Assembly (NCBI GenBank): GCA_028289745.1
Contig: JANQOD010000009.1
Span: forward strand, 1 to 16,877
Direction of reading: 5' to 3'
Source of the DNA: Allomuricauda sp.
GTDB taxonomy: Bacteria > Bacteroidota > Bacteroidia > Flavobacteriales > Flavobacteriaceae
Length of the DNA stretch: 16,877 nucleotides
Part shown: piece by piece, positions 1 through 7,968 of the stretch
Layout of the letters: each line of letters starts with the position of its first letter
How positions within the stretch are numbered: position 1 is the first letter of the stretch
Notes under the pieces: generated by a model
Databases searched by the model: none
What the model was told of the DNA's origin: nothing
What the model saw: only the letters and a program-made list of their open reading frames with translations
Made by a program: the position numbers and the translations under genes

Positions 1-1
1 A

Positions 2-391
2 GGTGGCATTGCCATGTTCGTACTTGGTTATGTCATGTTTGGCATGTTGGGTGAAAGTCTTATGGAAGGCCACTCCCTCATCAATGCCATGAAAGACCCG
101 CCCGACTTCGTTCACCTCTTGTTGGGTTGTTTGATCAGTGCTTTTGCCCTTAGTACGTTGTATGGAAAATGGGCAAGGGGGCACCACAGTGCCAAAGAGG
201 GGGCTGAATTTGGCCTTTGGGTAGGTGTGTTCTTTGGTTTGGGAGAAGGACTCATTTGGTTTGCTACCTCGACCATGATGGATCTGACAGGTCATTTGAT
301 CAATGCTGTGCTCAATATTATTTTTTACATAATAATTGGCATCATCATAGCCCTTATTTACAAAGCCACCGGTAAAAAGGCGGCCGCTTGA
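2..391 (+). CDS. Small multi-pass membrane protein, 5' truncated by the window
   Basis: I do not recognise a named family. The reading frame is open from base 2 (Gly-Gly-Ile-Ala before the first Met at base 14). The first hydrophobic stretch begins at that Met, so the real start is probably upstream and the 125 visible residues are a 3' fragment; a start at 14 cannot be excluded. Counting from that Met, hydrophobic segments lie at about residues 1-13, 32-50, 66-85 and 95-116, giving roughly four inner-membrane helices, with a short Lys/Ala-rich tail (GKKAAA). Histidines and acidic residues near helix ends (EGH, GHH, MDLTGH) are visible but not diagnostic. It is convergent with the glycoside hydrolase operon and shares a terminator region with it. 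I infer it is unrelated to starch use. No function is assigned. Confidence 0.7.
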   Translation, partial: GGIAMFVLGYVMFGMLGESLMEGHSLINAMKDPPDFVHLLLGCLISAFALSTLYGKWARGHHSAKEGAEFGLWVGVFFGLGEGLIWFATSTMMDLTGHLINAVLNIIFYIIIGIIIALIYKATGKKAAA

Positions 392-420
392 AGGTATTAT
401 TGACCAACCTAAAGCGAAGA

Positions 421-446
421 AGCGGGCCAAAAAGTCCGCTTTTTTT
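421..446 (+). terminator. Rho-independent terminator between convergent genes
   Basis: The hairpin AGCGGGC-CAAAAA-GTCCGCT has 7 pairs, one of them G-T, and is followed by a run of seven T. It lies 30 nt after the stop of the membrane protein gene and fits termination of + transcripts. Its T run overlaps the stop codon of the convergent amylase gene (445-447). On the - strand one pair becomes an A-C mismatch and the following tract is a mixed TCTTCGCTTT, so termination of the glycosidase operon here would be weaker. Confidence 0.75.
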
Positions 447-2328
447 ATTGTTCGATACTGAAAATAAAAGATTGCAGCGGTTCAAGCTGTAAAGAAATCT
501 TGCCCAACCCTTCTACAACAGAGAGCCTTTTTTGCTGCTTACCGTAAAGTTTTTCCTTCAGTGGATAACTGCCCTCGGCCAAACCCCATTTAGAGATGAC
601 ATCCTCAGGAATTTTTAATTCAAAATCGTAGCTTTTTTCCCTATCAAAATTTGATATGACAATCAATTTCTCATCATCTGACCAGCGCACATAAGAAAGC
701 ACTCGGTGGTCATAGGCCGGGGTATTGTCTTTATTATAAAAATGTATTTCTTGATAGTCGCCCATCAGGGCCGAACTCTTGATGGTAAAATTCAATAGAC
801 GCCTGTAAAAATCACGCAGGTTCTTTTCTTCTTCTGAAAGCTGTCCCCCATCAAATTTTTTGTTGTTCACCCAGCGTTGGTGCGCGGGCACGCCTATATA
901 ATCGAAAATGGAGGTTCTGGTCGGTTTGCCAAAACCGGCATCTTCTGAGCCATCTTCCCCGACTTCTTGCCCAAAATAGACCATGGTGGGCGATGTGCCG
1001 ATAGTAGCGGAAACGACCATTGCAGGCTTTCCTATTTCTGCCTTGCCCACGAAATCGGGACTGGCAATACGTTGCTCATCGTGGTTTTCCAGAAAATGCA
1101 GCATGTGGTGCTCAATATCTTTCAGCCCATTTTGTACCACGGGAATATGGTCTGTCCACCCGTGGCCCTGCATAATGTGCTTGATGCTATCGTACAGTTC
1201 GACCTTGTCGTAGAGGTAGTCCATTTTTCCTTTGTGGATATAGTCACGGTAAAGGGACGGATTGTACACCTCGGCCAACAAAAAAGCATCGGGGTCTTTC
1301 ATTTTAATCGAGGTGTTCATGAAGCTCCAGAATTCTACGGGAACCATTTCGGCCATGTCGAAACGAAAACCATCCACCCCAAAATCCAACCAATAAAGGG
1401 CAATATCCCTGAACTTGTACCATGAATCGGGCAATTCCTTATCCTTCCAAAACTCATAATGGGCTTTATGGTCCATCTGGGCATACGGTTCGGGCAATGT
1501 TTCAAAATCTTTGGTGCCGTTGGGCTGAACACCATAATTTACCTTGACCGTTTCGTACCAGTCATTTTGATGGGGCCAAGGTGCGCGGGAGCCGTTGCCC
1601 GTCCATTTGGCAGGCACTTCCTTAAATTTTCCATCGACCAATGAATGATCTTCCCCACCAAGTGGTCGATACCCTTCTTGCCATTCAGGCACTCTGAATT
1701 CTGCTCCGGGGATGTAATAGAAATTGTTGTCACGTGCATATTCGACCGATGTGTCATCATTGGCCCCGAAATCATCTACCCCATCCGGATTTGTCAAACC
1801 CTGATAATTGCGGGCCACATGATTCGGTACAATGTCGATGAGCACTTTAAGGCCTTGTTTATGGCTTCTTTCAACAAGTGCCCTGAACTCCTCCAATCGG
1901 TTATTCGGGTCTAAGGCCAAATCTGGGTTTATATTATAATAATCTTTGACGGCATAAGGCGAACCTGCACGGCCCTTGACCACATCGGGATCATCATTTG
2001 AAATACCGTATTCCGTATAATCATTGATTACGGCATGGTGCGGCACCCCAGTGTACCAGATATGGGTCACCCCCAAAGCCTTGATCTCAGAAAGGGCCTT
2101 GTCATCAAAATCGGCAAATTTTCCAGTACCGTTTTCCTCAATAGTGCCCCAAGGCTTGTTCGTTGTATTGGTATTTCCGAAAAGTCTGGTAAAGACTTGG
2201 TAGACTACTTGCTTTCGTTTTTGTGTCATTTGGGGTCTTTTTTTCTCCTTTTCTTTTTTTTCCGGAGTTCCCGCACAGCCGATCAGAAAGACGGTCATGA
2301 GCACGGCAAGAAAAGAGGAACGATACAT
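445..2328 (-). CDS. GH13 alpha-amylase family lipoprotein (SusG-like role)
   Basis: A 627-residue alpha-amylase family enzyme expected to hydrolyse alpha-1,4-glucan at the cell envelope. The N-terminus is a lipoprotein signal with lipobox LIGC (Cys18), followed by a strongly charged linker (about residues 22-40, Lys/Glu rich). The GH13 barrel shows all four conserved regions: DIVPNH (165-170), GFRFD with nucleophile Asp324, LLAEV with acid/base Glu353, and ENHDE with transition-state stabiliser Asp417. A C-terminal beta-sandwich occupies roughly residues 515-627. It is the last gene of the lacI-side operon, 5 nt after the upstream GH13 gene. The linker after Cys lacks the simple acidic surface-export pattern seen in the SusE-like proteins here, so surface versus periplasmic display is uncertain. 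Family membership is secure. The exact specificity (alpha-amylase, maltogenic or other GH13) is inferred. Confidence 0.9.
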   Translation of the reverse strand: MYRSSFLAVLMTVFLIGCAGTPEKKEKEKKRPQMTQKRKQVVYQVFTRLFGNTNTTNKPWGTIEENGTGKFADFDDKALSEIKALGVTHIWYTGVPHHAVINDYTEYGISNDDPDVVKGRAGSPYAVKDYYNINPDLALDPNNRLEEFRALVERSHKQGLKVLIDIVPNHVARNYQGLTNPDGVDDFGANDDTSVEYARDNNFYYIPGAEFRVPEWQEGYRPLGGEDHSLVDGKFKEVPAKWTGNGSRAPWPHQNDWYETVKVNYGVQPNGTKDFETLPEPYAQMDHKAHYEFWKDKELPDSWYKFRDIALYWLDFGVDGFRFDMAEMVPVEFWSFMNTSIKMKDPDAFLLAEVYNPSLYRDYIHKGKMDYLYDKVELYDSIKHIMQGHGWTDHIPVVQNGLKDIEHHMLHFLENHDEQRIASPDFVGKAEIGKPAMVVSATIGTSPTMVYFGQEVGEDGSEDAGFGKPTRTSIFDYIGVPAHQRWVNNKKFDGGQLSEEEKNLRDFYRRLLNFTIKSSALMGDYQEIHFYNKDNTPAYDHRVLSYVRWSDDEKLIVISNFDREKSYDFELKIPEDVISKWGLAEGSYPLKEKLYGKQQKRLSVVEGLGKISLQLEPLQSFIFSIEQ

Positions 2329-2333
2329 GTTCT

Positions 2334-4208
2334 TTAGTTTTTGATGGACAACAATAGGGCTGATTTGGGCTGTACTATCAACTTTTCACCAATGGTCGAA
2401 CTTTCGTCTGCAATGATATTTCTTGCTGTTTTCCCTTCAATGTCCATTTCGGCAAATCGATCTACCGATAATTCCACCGAAGCCGTATTCTTGTTCATGA
2501 CCAATAGTAAGGTCTCTTCATCATTGTATCGAAATAGCGCATAAATACCTTCGTGGGGCCCAAAATGCTTGGTTTTTCCACTATGCACTACCGAAGCACC
2601 CTTTCGGTAATTAAGTATTTTCTTGAGATACGACTGCATATCTTTTTGTTCGGGGGAAAGCCCCTCGCCTGTAAAGGCATTGACGGTATCGCCATCCCAT
2701 CCACCGGGAAAATCGCTTCGAATCAGTCCGTGATCACCGGGTTTTTCAGAATCTTCCATCAAGATCTCGGTACCATAATAGACTTGTGGAATCCTGGGAA
2801 CGCTCAAAACGTAGGCCATGGCCATTTTGGTCAAATCTACATCTAGATCCAACTGGGTGTGAATACGGCTCATATCGTGATTATCCCCAAAAAATAAAAT
2901 GGATTTAGGGTCGGGGTAATAAAAATCATTCGCCAATCCTTCATATAATCGAATCAACCCAGTGTTCCAATTTTCATCTTGGGTCAATGCCTGTACCAAG
3001 ATGGTCTGCATGGCAAAATCCATGGTAGTGGGCAAGTTTGATTCATATCCATCGGCATTTTTGGCCCCTTGCTGCCAATAGCCGATCAACAACGGATTGG
3101 TGCTCCATTCTTCGCCCACAATGTTGAAATTGGGGTACTCGTCCATGATCGCCTTGGCCCAATCAGACATGAATTCTTTATTGGGATAAGGATAGGTATC
3201 TTGCCTGATCCCTGAAAGTTGGGCAGTCTCAACCCACCAAATACTGTTCTGTATGATATACTTGGCCATAAAGGTATTGTTTTGGTTGAGGTCTGGCATA
3301 GCGGACACAAACCAACCTTCTTCCATCAACCGTTGATCGCTTTTGGAAGCGTAGATATCTTGATTGACCGTTCGTTTATGATTGGTACGAATGGCTTCAT
3401 TGCCCAATTCATGGTTCTTTTGAAAATTGATCCAATCGGCAAAGGGCAGGTCTTTCATCCACCAGTGCTCGCTTCCACAGTGGTTGGCCACTTGGTCCAT
3501 AACCAGCTTGATGCCTTTCTTGGCTGCTTCGGCCGACAACTTTTTGTAGTCTTCTAAAGTACCGAAACGTGGATCCACCTCATAAAAATCGGTCATGGCA
3601 TAACCATGATATGATGATTGGTACATATCGTTTGTCAACAATGGACATGACCAAATAGCGGTAAAGCCCATGTCTTCAATATAATCTAAATGGCGGATGA
3701 TGCCCTGAATGTCTCCCCCGTGGCGCTTGTAGTCGTGTGATCGGTCGATATCGGTTTCTTTCAAGGTCTTCACAATATCATTTTGGGGATCACCATTGGC
3801 AAAACGGTCGGGCGTAATGAGGTAGATGACATCTGAGCTGTCAAAGCCATCAAAGTCTTCAGCACTTCGTTCCCTCTGCTTCAATTCATAGGAAAAGACG
3901 AGTTTCTTGCCTCTTTCGGGCACAAATTCAATGTCAAATGTACCGGGTTGGGCATCTTTGGCGATCACCAGATCCAAAAAAAGGTAGTTGGGGCTATCGC
4001 CCTTTGAGGCCCTTATCAATCTCACACCCTCTTGCTCGATGGCAGGTACATAACCACTAAGGCCCTCTGCCTTGACCAAAAGCTGAAGCGTATCTTGCCT
4101 GAAGCCCACCCACCAGTTGGGGGGCTCGATCCTTTCTATCTGTGAAAATGTGGGTTGCACACCTGCAGCTCCAAGCAAAAAAAGGATGATATAGAATAGC
4201 TTTTTCAT
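2334..4208 (-). CDS. Periplasmic GH13 cyclomaltodextrinase/neopullulanase-like enzyme (SusA-like)
   Basis: A 624-residue enzyme with a type I signal peptide (basic MKK, hydrophobic core, likely cleavage after FSQ, residue 23), so probably periplasmic. Residues about 24-112 (starting IERIEPPNWWVGF) resemble the N-terminal beta domain of bacterial cyclomaltodextrinases. The GH13 barrel follows from about 125. Conserved regions are MDQVANH (237-243), GIRQD with nucleophile Asp337, IVGEEW with acid/base Glu366, and GDNHD with Asp445. A C-terminal beta domain covers roughly 535-624. By analogy with SusA and neopullulanases it should trim imported maltooligosaccharides or cyclodextrins in the periplasm. 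Its ATG overlaps the stop of the GH65 gene (ATGA), which suggests translational coupling, and the next GH13 gene starts 5 nt after its stop. The GH13 assignment is firm and the substrate preference is inferred. Confidence 0.9.
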   Translation of the reverse strand: MKKLFYIILFLLGAAGVQPTFSQIERIEPPNWWVGFRQDTLQLLVKAEGLSGYVPAIEQEGVRLIRASKGDSPNYLFLDLVIAKDAQPGTFDIEFVPERGKKLVFSYELKQRERSAEDFDGFDSSDVIYLITPDRFANGDPQNDIVKTLKETDIDRSHDYKRHGGDIQGIIRHLDYIEDMGFTAIWSCPLLTNDMYQSSYHGYAMTDFYEVDPRFGTLEDYKKLSAEAAKKGIKLVMDQVANHCGSEHWWMKDLPFADWINFQKNHELGNEAIRTNHKRTVNQDIYASKSDQRLMEEGWFVSAMPDLNQNNTFMAKYIIQNSIWWVETAQLSGIRQDTYPYPNKEFMSDWAKAIMDEYPNFNIVGEEWSTNPLLIGYWQQGAKNADGYESNLPTTMDFAMQTILVQALTQDENWNTGLIRLYEGLANDFYYPDPKSILFFGDNHDMSRIHTQLDLDVDLTKMAMAYVLSVPRIPQVYYGTEILMEDSEKPGDHGLIRSDFPGGWDGDTVNAFTGEGLSPEQKDMQSYLKKILNYRKGASVVHSGKTKHFGPHEGIYALFRYNDEETLLLVMNKNTASVELSVDRFAEMDIEGKTARNIIADESSTIGEKLIVQPKSALLLSIKN

Positions 4209-6508
4209 GCCTCTACAGTTTCTGTTGGGGTCAAAACGACTCGTTCGCCATTTACTCTAATCGACATTTCCTCATTTCCGGTCAATTCATAAGAAGAACC
4301 TTCTTTGGTCACAGCGACTTTGAGAATGCGGTTTCTAAAATTGATCTTGAACGAGTAAGAGCTCCATTGCTCTGGAAGCTGGGGCGTGAAATTGAGCTTG
4401 TCATCGATCACCCGCATTCCGGCAAACCCCTCTACGATGCTCATCCATGTGCCGGCCATAGAGGTGATATGAAGCCCTTCTTCGACCTCTTTGTTATAAT
4501 CGTCAAGATCGAGACGGGATGTTCTTAGGTAAAATTGGTAGGCCTGGTCCATCCTTCCCAGTTTTGCGGCCTGAATACTATGTACACAGGGCGACAGTGA
4601 CGATTCATGTACCGTGAACGGCTCATAAAAATCGAAGTGCTTCCGCAATTCTTCCGTCGAAAAGTGCTCTTCAAAAAAATAGAACCCTTGTAGTGTATCG
4701 GCTTGTTTGATATAAGGCGAACGCAGAATACGATCCCAACTCCATTTTTGGTTGAGCGGGCGTTCTGATTTTGGTAAGTCCGATACCTTGATCAATTCTT
4801 TGTCCAAGAAACCGTCTTGCTGCAAAAAGACGCCCAATTTTTCTGAGAAGGGGAAATACATCTTCTTCGCCACTGCTGACCATCTTTCGGTCTCAGCTTC
4901 TGTCAAATGGGTCTTGCCAATGATGCGTTGGTAATCATCTGGGTACCCTTCTTCCACTTTATCAAGTTGTTCAAGCGCATAGTCGATACACCACTTGGCG
5001 ATATAATTCGTGTACCAATTGTTGTTCACATTGTTCTCATATTCATTGGGGCCGGTAACTCCCAAAATCACATATTGGCCCTTTTGCTCTGAGAAATTGG
5101 CCCTTTGATACCAAAACCGGGCGATGCCGATAAGAACTTCAAGGCCCATTTCGGGAATGTAAGTATAATCACCCGTGTAACGGAAATAGTTATAAATGGC
5201 AAAGGCAATGGCCCCATTTCGATGTATCTCTTCAAAAGTGATTTCCCATTCGTTGTGACACTCTTCACCGTTCATGGTGACCATGGGATACAATGCCGCT
5301 CCATTTTCAAAACCAAGTTTTTCGGCATTTTCTATGGCTTTTTCAAGATGGTTGTAGCGGTACTTGAGCAGTTTTCGGGCTACTTCTTGGTTTTTGGTGG
5401 CCATATAGAAGGGAATGCAATAGGCTTCTGTATCCCAATAAGTGCTGCCCCCATATTTTTCGCCCGTGAATCCTTTGGGCCCGATATTGAGCCTTGAATC
5501 GGTGCCCAAGTATGTCTGGTTCAATTGAAAGATATTAAACCTGATGCCTTGTTGGGCCTTTACGTCACCCTCGATAGTGATATCGCTCATCTGCCATATT
5601 TCTGTCCATGCCTTTTTTTGGGTTTCGAGCAAATCGTCGAAACCAAGGGAAGAAACCTCATCAAGAACTTTGTTCGCCGCAGCTACCAATTCGTTCTTGT
5701 CATGGTTTCTATCGACTGCATAACCACCATACTTGGTCAGGGTGAAACGTCCGCCCTTTTCGATTGACGTTTCAAATAACAATGAAGCCTTTGTCTCCGT
5801 TTTTTCAGATTTGGATGCATCTATCCGCTCACCATTTGCTTGTGCCATGGCCATCATAAAGGTACAGGTGGCAAAGTTGGTCTTCATGGTATGGGCCTCG
5901 ATAAAGGCTCGACCGTCTTTAAAAGAAACTGCCGTGGTATTCCAGAACTGATCATCCCAGTTACTGTCTTCGTTTTTGATTCCACTGTCCAAATAGGGAA
6001 TCGCTGTTATGCTTACCTCTTTGTTCAGCACCTCGACCGTATATTCAATGGCACCTATTTCGTCAAATTTTAGGCTTAAAAAGCGGGTGGCGATAACCCT
6101 AACCTGAACTTCGTTTGGCAAGGTGGCAGTGAAACTTCTTCGGTACCAACCTTCTTTCATATTGAGTTCACGACGGTAATCGCCTACTTGTGAACAAGTG
6201 TTCAAATCTAAGGTTACACCATCGATTAAGATATCGATCCCAATCCAATTTGGGGCGTTCAAGACTTTGGCAAAGTATTCAGGATAACCATTCTTCCACC
6301 AACCCACACGGGTTTTATCAGGGTAATAGACTCCTGCAATATAGCTTCCTTGAAAAGTCGGCCCGGTATAGGTCTCTTCAAAATTGGCTCGCTGGCCCAT
6401 GGCGCCGTTGCCCATGCTGAAAAGGCTTTCCGAAGATTTGACAAGGTTTTTGTCAAAGCCTTCCTCTATGATTGACCATTCATCGGGTTTGATATAATCT
6501 TGGTTCAT
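4205..6508 (-). CDS. GH65 maltose phosphorylase-type enzyme
   Basis: A 767-residue protein of the usual length for GH65 disaccharide phosphorylases, with no signal peptide, so cytoplasmic. GH65 has an N-terminal beta-sandwich (about 1-270), a helical linker, an (alpha/alpha)6 catalytic barrel (about 320-700) and a short C-terminal beta domain. Visible motifs are YWDTE (357-361), HNEWEITFEEIHR (418-430), matching the substrate loop I recall from maltose phosphorylases, and GPNEYENNVNN (486-496) with the likely general acid Glu489. The expected reaction is maltose plus phosphate giving beta-D-glucose 1-phosphate plus glucose. It is the first enzyme of the operon, 236 bp behind the lacI gene, and its stop overlaps the next start (ATGA). 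Kojibiose or trehalose specificity within GH65 is possible, but the loop and the starch context favour maltose. No beta-phosphoglucomutase gene adjoins it. Confidence 0.92.
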   Translation of the reverse strand: MNQDYIKPDEWSIIEEGFDKNLVKSSESLFSMGNGAMGQRANFEETYTGPTFQGSYIAGVYYPDKTRVGWWKNGYPEYFAKVLNAPNWIGIDILIDGVTLDLNTCSQVGDYRRELNMKEGWYRRSFTATLPNEVQVRVIATRFLSLKFDEIGAIEYTVEVLNKEVSITAIPYLDSGIKNEDSNWDDQFWNTTAVSFKDGRAFIEAHTMKTNFATCTFMMAMAQANGERIDASKSEKTETKASLLFETSIEKGGRFTLTKYGGYAVDRNHDKNELVAAANKVLDEVSSLGFDDLLETQKKAWTEIWQMSDITIEGDVKAQQGIRFNIFQLNQTYLGTDSRLNIGPKGFTGEKYGGSTYWDTEAYCIPFYMATKNQEVARKLLKYRYNHLEKAIENAEKLGFENGAALYPMVTMNGEECHNEWEITFEEIHRNGAIAFAIYNYFRYTGDYTYIPEMGLEVLIGIARFWYQRANFSEQKGQYVILGVTGPNEYENNVNNNWYTNYIAKWCIDYALEQLDKVEEGYPDDYQRIIGKTHLTEAETERWSAVAKKMYFPFSEKLGVFLQQDGFLDKELIKVSDLPKSERPLNQKWSWDRILRSPYIKQADTLQGFYFFEEHFSTEELRKHFDFYEPFTVHESSLSPCVHSIQAAKLGRMDQAYQFYLRTSRLDLDDYNKEVEEGLHITSMAGTWMSIVEGFAGMRVIDDKLNFTPQLPEQWSSYSFKINFRNRILKVAVTKEGSSYELTGNEEMSIRVNGERVVLTPTETVEA

Positions 6509-6537
6509 TTTGGAGTATTATATTATTTAAAAATCTG

Positions 6538-6561
6538 TTCAATTTCGACAAAAAAATTGAA
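6538..6561. repeat. 8-bp inverted repeat in the GH65 leader
   Basis: TTCAATTT (6538-6545) and AAATTGAA (6554-6561) are perfect inverted copies around an 8-nt spacer, starting 29 bases upstream of the GH65 start codon. If transcribed from the promoter candidate at 6712-6742 it would form an AT-rich leader hairpin; alternatively it is a protein-binding site. AT-rich sequence makes chance repeats common. Confidence 0.4.
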
Positions 6562-6711
6562 ACGTACATGGCTCAAAGTTGATATTCCCCTGTTCGGTTT
6601 CAACCAACAAGAAAATGTTGCAATCGAAAGCATTATATCACGATTACCAAAGATTTGTGAACTGATACTGTCTTTCAGTACAATGAGAAGAAAAATGGGC
6701 AGACAGCAACA

Positions 6712-6742
6712 CAAATATATAATTTTGTTTAAAATGCGCAAT
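6712..6742 (-). promoter_or_regulatory. Promoter candidate for the GH65-GH13-GH13 operon
   Basis: Read on the - strand, ATTG (6742-6739), a 19-nt spacer and TATATTTG (6719-6712) match the Bacteroidota pattern TTG-N17-23-TAnnTTTG with a perfect -7 element. It sits just after the lacI stop (6745-6747), so the enzymes may be transcribed independently of lacI. A start near 6704-6706 would give a leader of about 195 nt. No Shine-Dalgarno sequence is seen before the GH65 ATG. Confidence 0.55.
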
Positions 6743-6744
6743 AT

Positions 6745-7785
6745 TCAGAAAGTAGATTCCCTTTTGATGAGATTTGTCTTGATGACCTTGGTAAAAAAAG
6801 CATCTTCATCAACTTTTTCCTCCAACCTATCGATCAATGTGTTCACCGCCGCAATGCCCAAATCCACCCCATGTTGATCGACCGTGGTCAATTTTGGTCT
6901 TGAGTATTTGGAAAGCACCCCATTTGAAAAACTGATTACCGAGAGGTCTTCTGGCACTTTGAGATCCAATTTTCGAATCACGTTCAAAGCCGCCACTGCA
7001 TACATTTCATTGACCCCAAAAATGGCATCGATACTCATTCCGCCATCCATCAATCTGTTGATATGGGCCTCTATCACCTTCTCTTGCTCTTCTTCATTGG
7101 CATTGTCTTGTATTTTAAGAATAAGTTCAGGTCTTGCTTCGATTTGGTTTTGTTGCAATGCTTCCAAGTAGCCCTTTGTACGTTCCCTTCCGATATTGAT
7201 ATGGTCTAAAGTGGTGAGCAAGAGAATGTTCTCCCTTTTATCATCGATCAATTGCTGGGTAGCATTTTTTGCCGATTCTTTGTCATCGACAACTATCTTA
7301 TCGCATTCCACTTCATCAACGACCCGATCAAAAAGTACGATGGGCATGCCTTGGCTGATGATTTCATTGAGGTGGTGATAATCTTGTAAGAGCAACGTTT
7401 CTTTGGCAATGGATACCACAAAACCATCAACACTGCCATTCACCATCATTTCCATATTGATGACCTCTTTCTCAAAAGACTCGTTTGACACCCCAATGAC
7501 CACAATGTAGCCCCTGATATTGGCTGCTTGCTCTGCCCCAGCTATGACCTTTGCAAAAAAATGGTGCACGATATCGGGTATGATGAGCCCGATGGTCTTG
7601 GTACGTTGGTTCTTCAGGCTCAACGCTATGTTGTTGGGCCTATAGTTGTAGAACTTGGCGAAGGCTTGGATTTTCTCGCGGGTTTCTTGACTTACATTTT
7701 TGTCATCTTTCAATGCTTTGGAAACCGTAGAAATAGACACGTCCAATTCTTTTGCAATTTTTTTCAAAGTCATCTTGGGCTTCAT
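6745..7785 (-). CDS. LacI/GalR-family transcriptional regulator of the starch locus
   Basis: A 346-residue protein of standard LacI-family length. The N-terminal helix-turn-helix (about residues 6-25: LKKIAKELDVSISTVSKAL) is followed by the YRPNNIA/SLK hinge region (about 48-58) and a periplasmic-binding-protein-like effector domain from about residue 64 (KTIGLIIPDI) to the end. Such proteins bind short palindromes with a central CG and respond to a sugar. Its place between the divergent susC operon and the glycosidase operon suggests it senses a maltodextrin-derived signal and controls both arms. The start is the first ATG of the HTH frame, 251 bp from susC. Flavobacterial starch loci commonly carry a LacI-type regulator, unlike the SusR regulator of Bacteroides thetaiotaomicron. 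Whether it activates, represses or does both is not shown by the sequence. Confidence 0.92.
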   Translation of the reverse strand: MKPKMTLKKIAKELDVSISTVSKALKDDKNVSQETREKIQAFAKFYNYRPNNIALSLKNQRTKTIGLIIPDIVHHFFAKVIAGAEQAANIRGYIVVIGVSNESFEKEVINMEMMVNGSVDGFVVSIAKETLLLQDYHHLNEIISQGMPIVLFDRVVDEVECDKIVVDDKESAKNATQQLIDDKRENILLLTTLDHINIGRERTKGYLEALQQNQIEARPELILKIQDNANEEEQEKVIEAHINRLMDGGMSIDAIFGVNEMYAVAALNVIRKLDLKVPEDLSVISFSNGVLSKYSRPKLTTVDQHGVDLGIAAVNTLIDRLEEKVDEDAFFTKVIKTNLIKRESTF

Positions 7786-7829
7786 CGCAAAAATTTAGGA
7801 TAAATGCGAATTTAACAAAAAAGGTGTCC

Positions 7830-7881
7830 TTTTAATAGCTTTTATTGACAAATCCGTATGAAGATAGTATTGCTATTAAAA
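7830..7881. repeat. 10-bp perfect inverted repeat in the lacI/susC divergent region
   Basis: TTTTAATAGC (7830-7839) and GCTATTAAAA (7872-7881) are perfect inverted copies separated by 32 bp. They lie in the lacI leader side of the control region. They could be paired protein-binding half-sites or a stem in the lacI transcript. The role is unknown and the repeat is AT rich. Confidence 0.5.
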
Positions 7882-7900
7882 AAATGAAAAGTTATCCACC

Positions 7901-7914
7901 TGAAAACGTTGTAA
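7901..7914. promoter_or_regulatory. LacI-family operator candidate upstream of susC
   Basis: TGAAAACGTTGTAA is a quasi-palindrome with a central CG. It matches the general LacI/CcpA-type operator pattern TGWAARCGYTWWCA at 12 of 14 positions. It lies 136 to 123 bases before the susC ATG and beside the divergent lacI-family gene, its likely ligand. With the -7 element at 7961-7968, its centre is about 66 bp upstream of the inferred susC transcript start. Confidence 0.5.
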
Positions 7915-7922
7915 TACGCGAA

Positions 7923-7940
7923 AACTGATAATTGTCAGTT
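7923..7940. promoter_or_regulatory. 18-bp near-palindrome at the susC -35 position
   Basis: AACTGATAATTGTCAGTT is an inverted repeat with 8 of 9 complementary pairs. It contains TGA-N6-TCA, the core spacing of CRP/FNR-family sites. Its centre (7931.5) falls about 41-42 bp upstream of the transcript start inferred from the TAGATTTG element, the classic position for an activator touching RNA polymerase. The binding protein is unknown; the local LacI regulator or a CRP-like protein are both possible. Confidence 0.45.
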
Positions 7941-7960
7941 AAATTCACTTCATCAGCACT

Positions 7961-7968
7961 TAGATTTG
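7961..7968 (+). promoter_or_regulatory. susC: susC promoter -7 element
   Basis: TAGATTTG matches the Bacteroidota -7 consensus TAnnTTTG exactly and lies 69 bases before the susC ATG. No TTG/TTTG -33 element occurs at a 17-23 nt spacing. The nearest TTG (7932-7934) is 26 nt away, inside the palindrome. This suggests dependence on an activator. The leader would be about 60 nt. No clear Shine-Dalgarno sequence precedes susC. Confidence 0.5.

Noticed and set aside
967..1425. Long open frames antisense to the GH13, GH65, susC and susD genes
   Set aside because: They are shadows of strongly supported genes with recognisable catalytic or family motifs; the shadow translations show no family features.
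6523..6741. A 72-residue open frame on the - strand between lacI and GH65, with a hydrophobic start
   Set aside because: It overlaps the promoter candidate and leader, is AT rich and Cys/Phe rich in a random-looking way, and resembles no family. It is more likely non-coding.
7892..7900. DnaA-box-like TTATCCACC, 8 of 9 matches to TTATCCACA
   Set aside because: It is a single site with no cluster, no AT-rich unwinding region and no replication genes nearby, so chance is likely.
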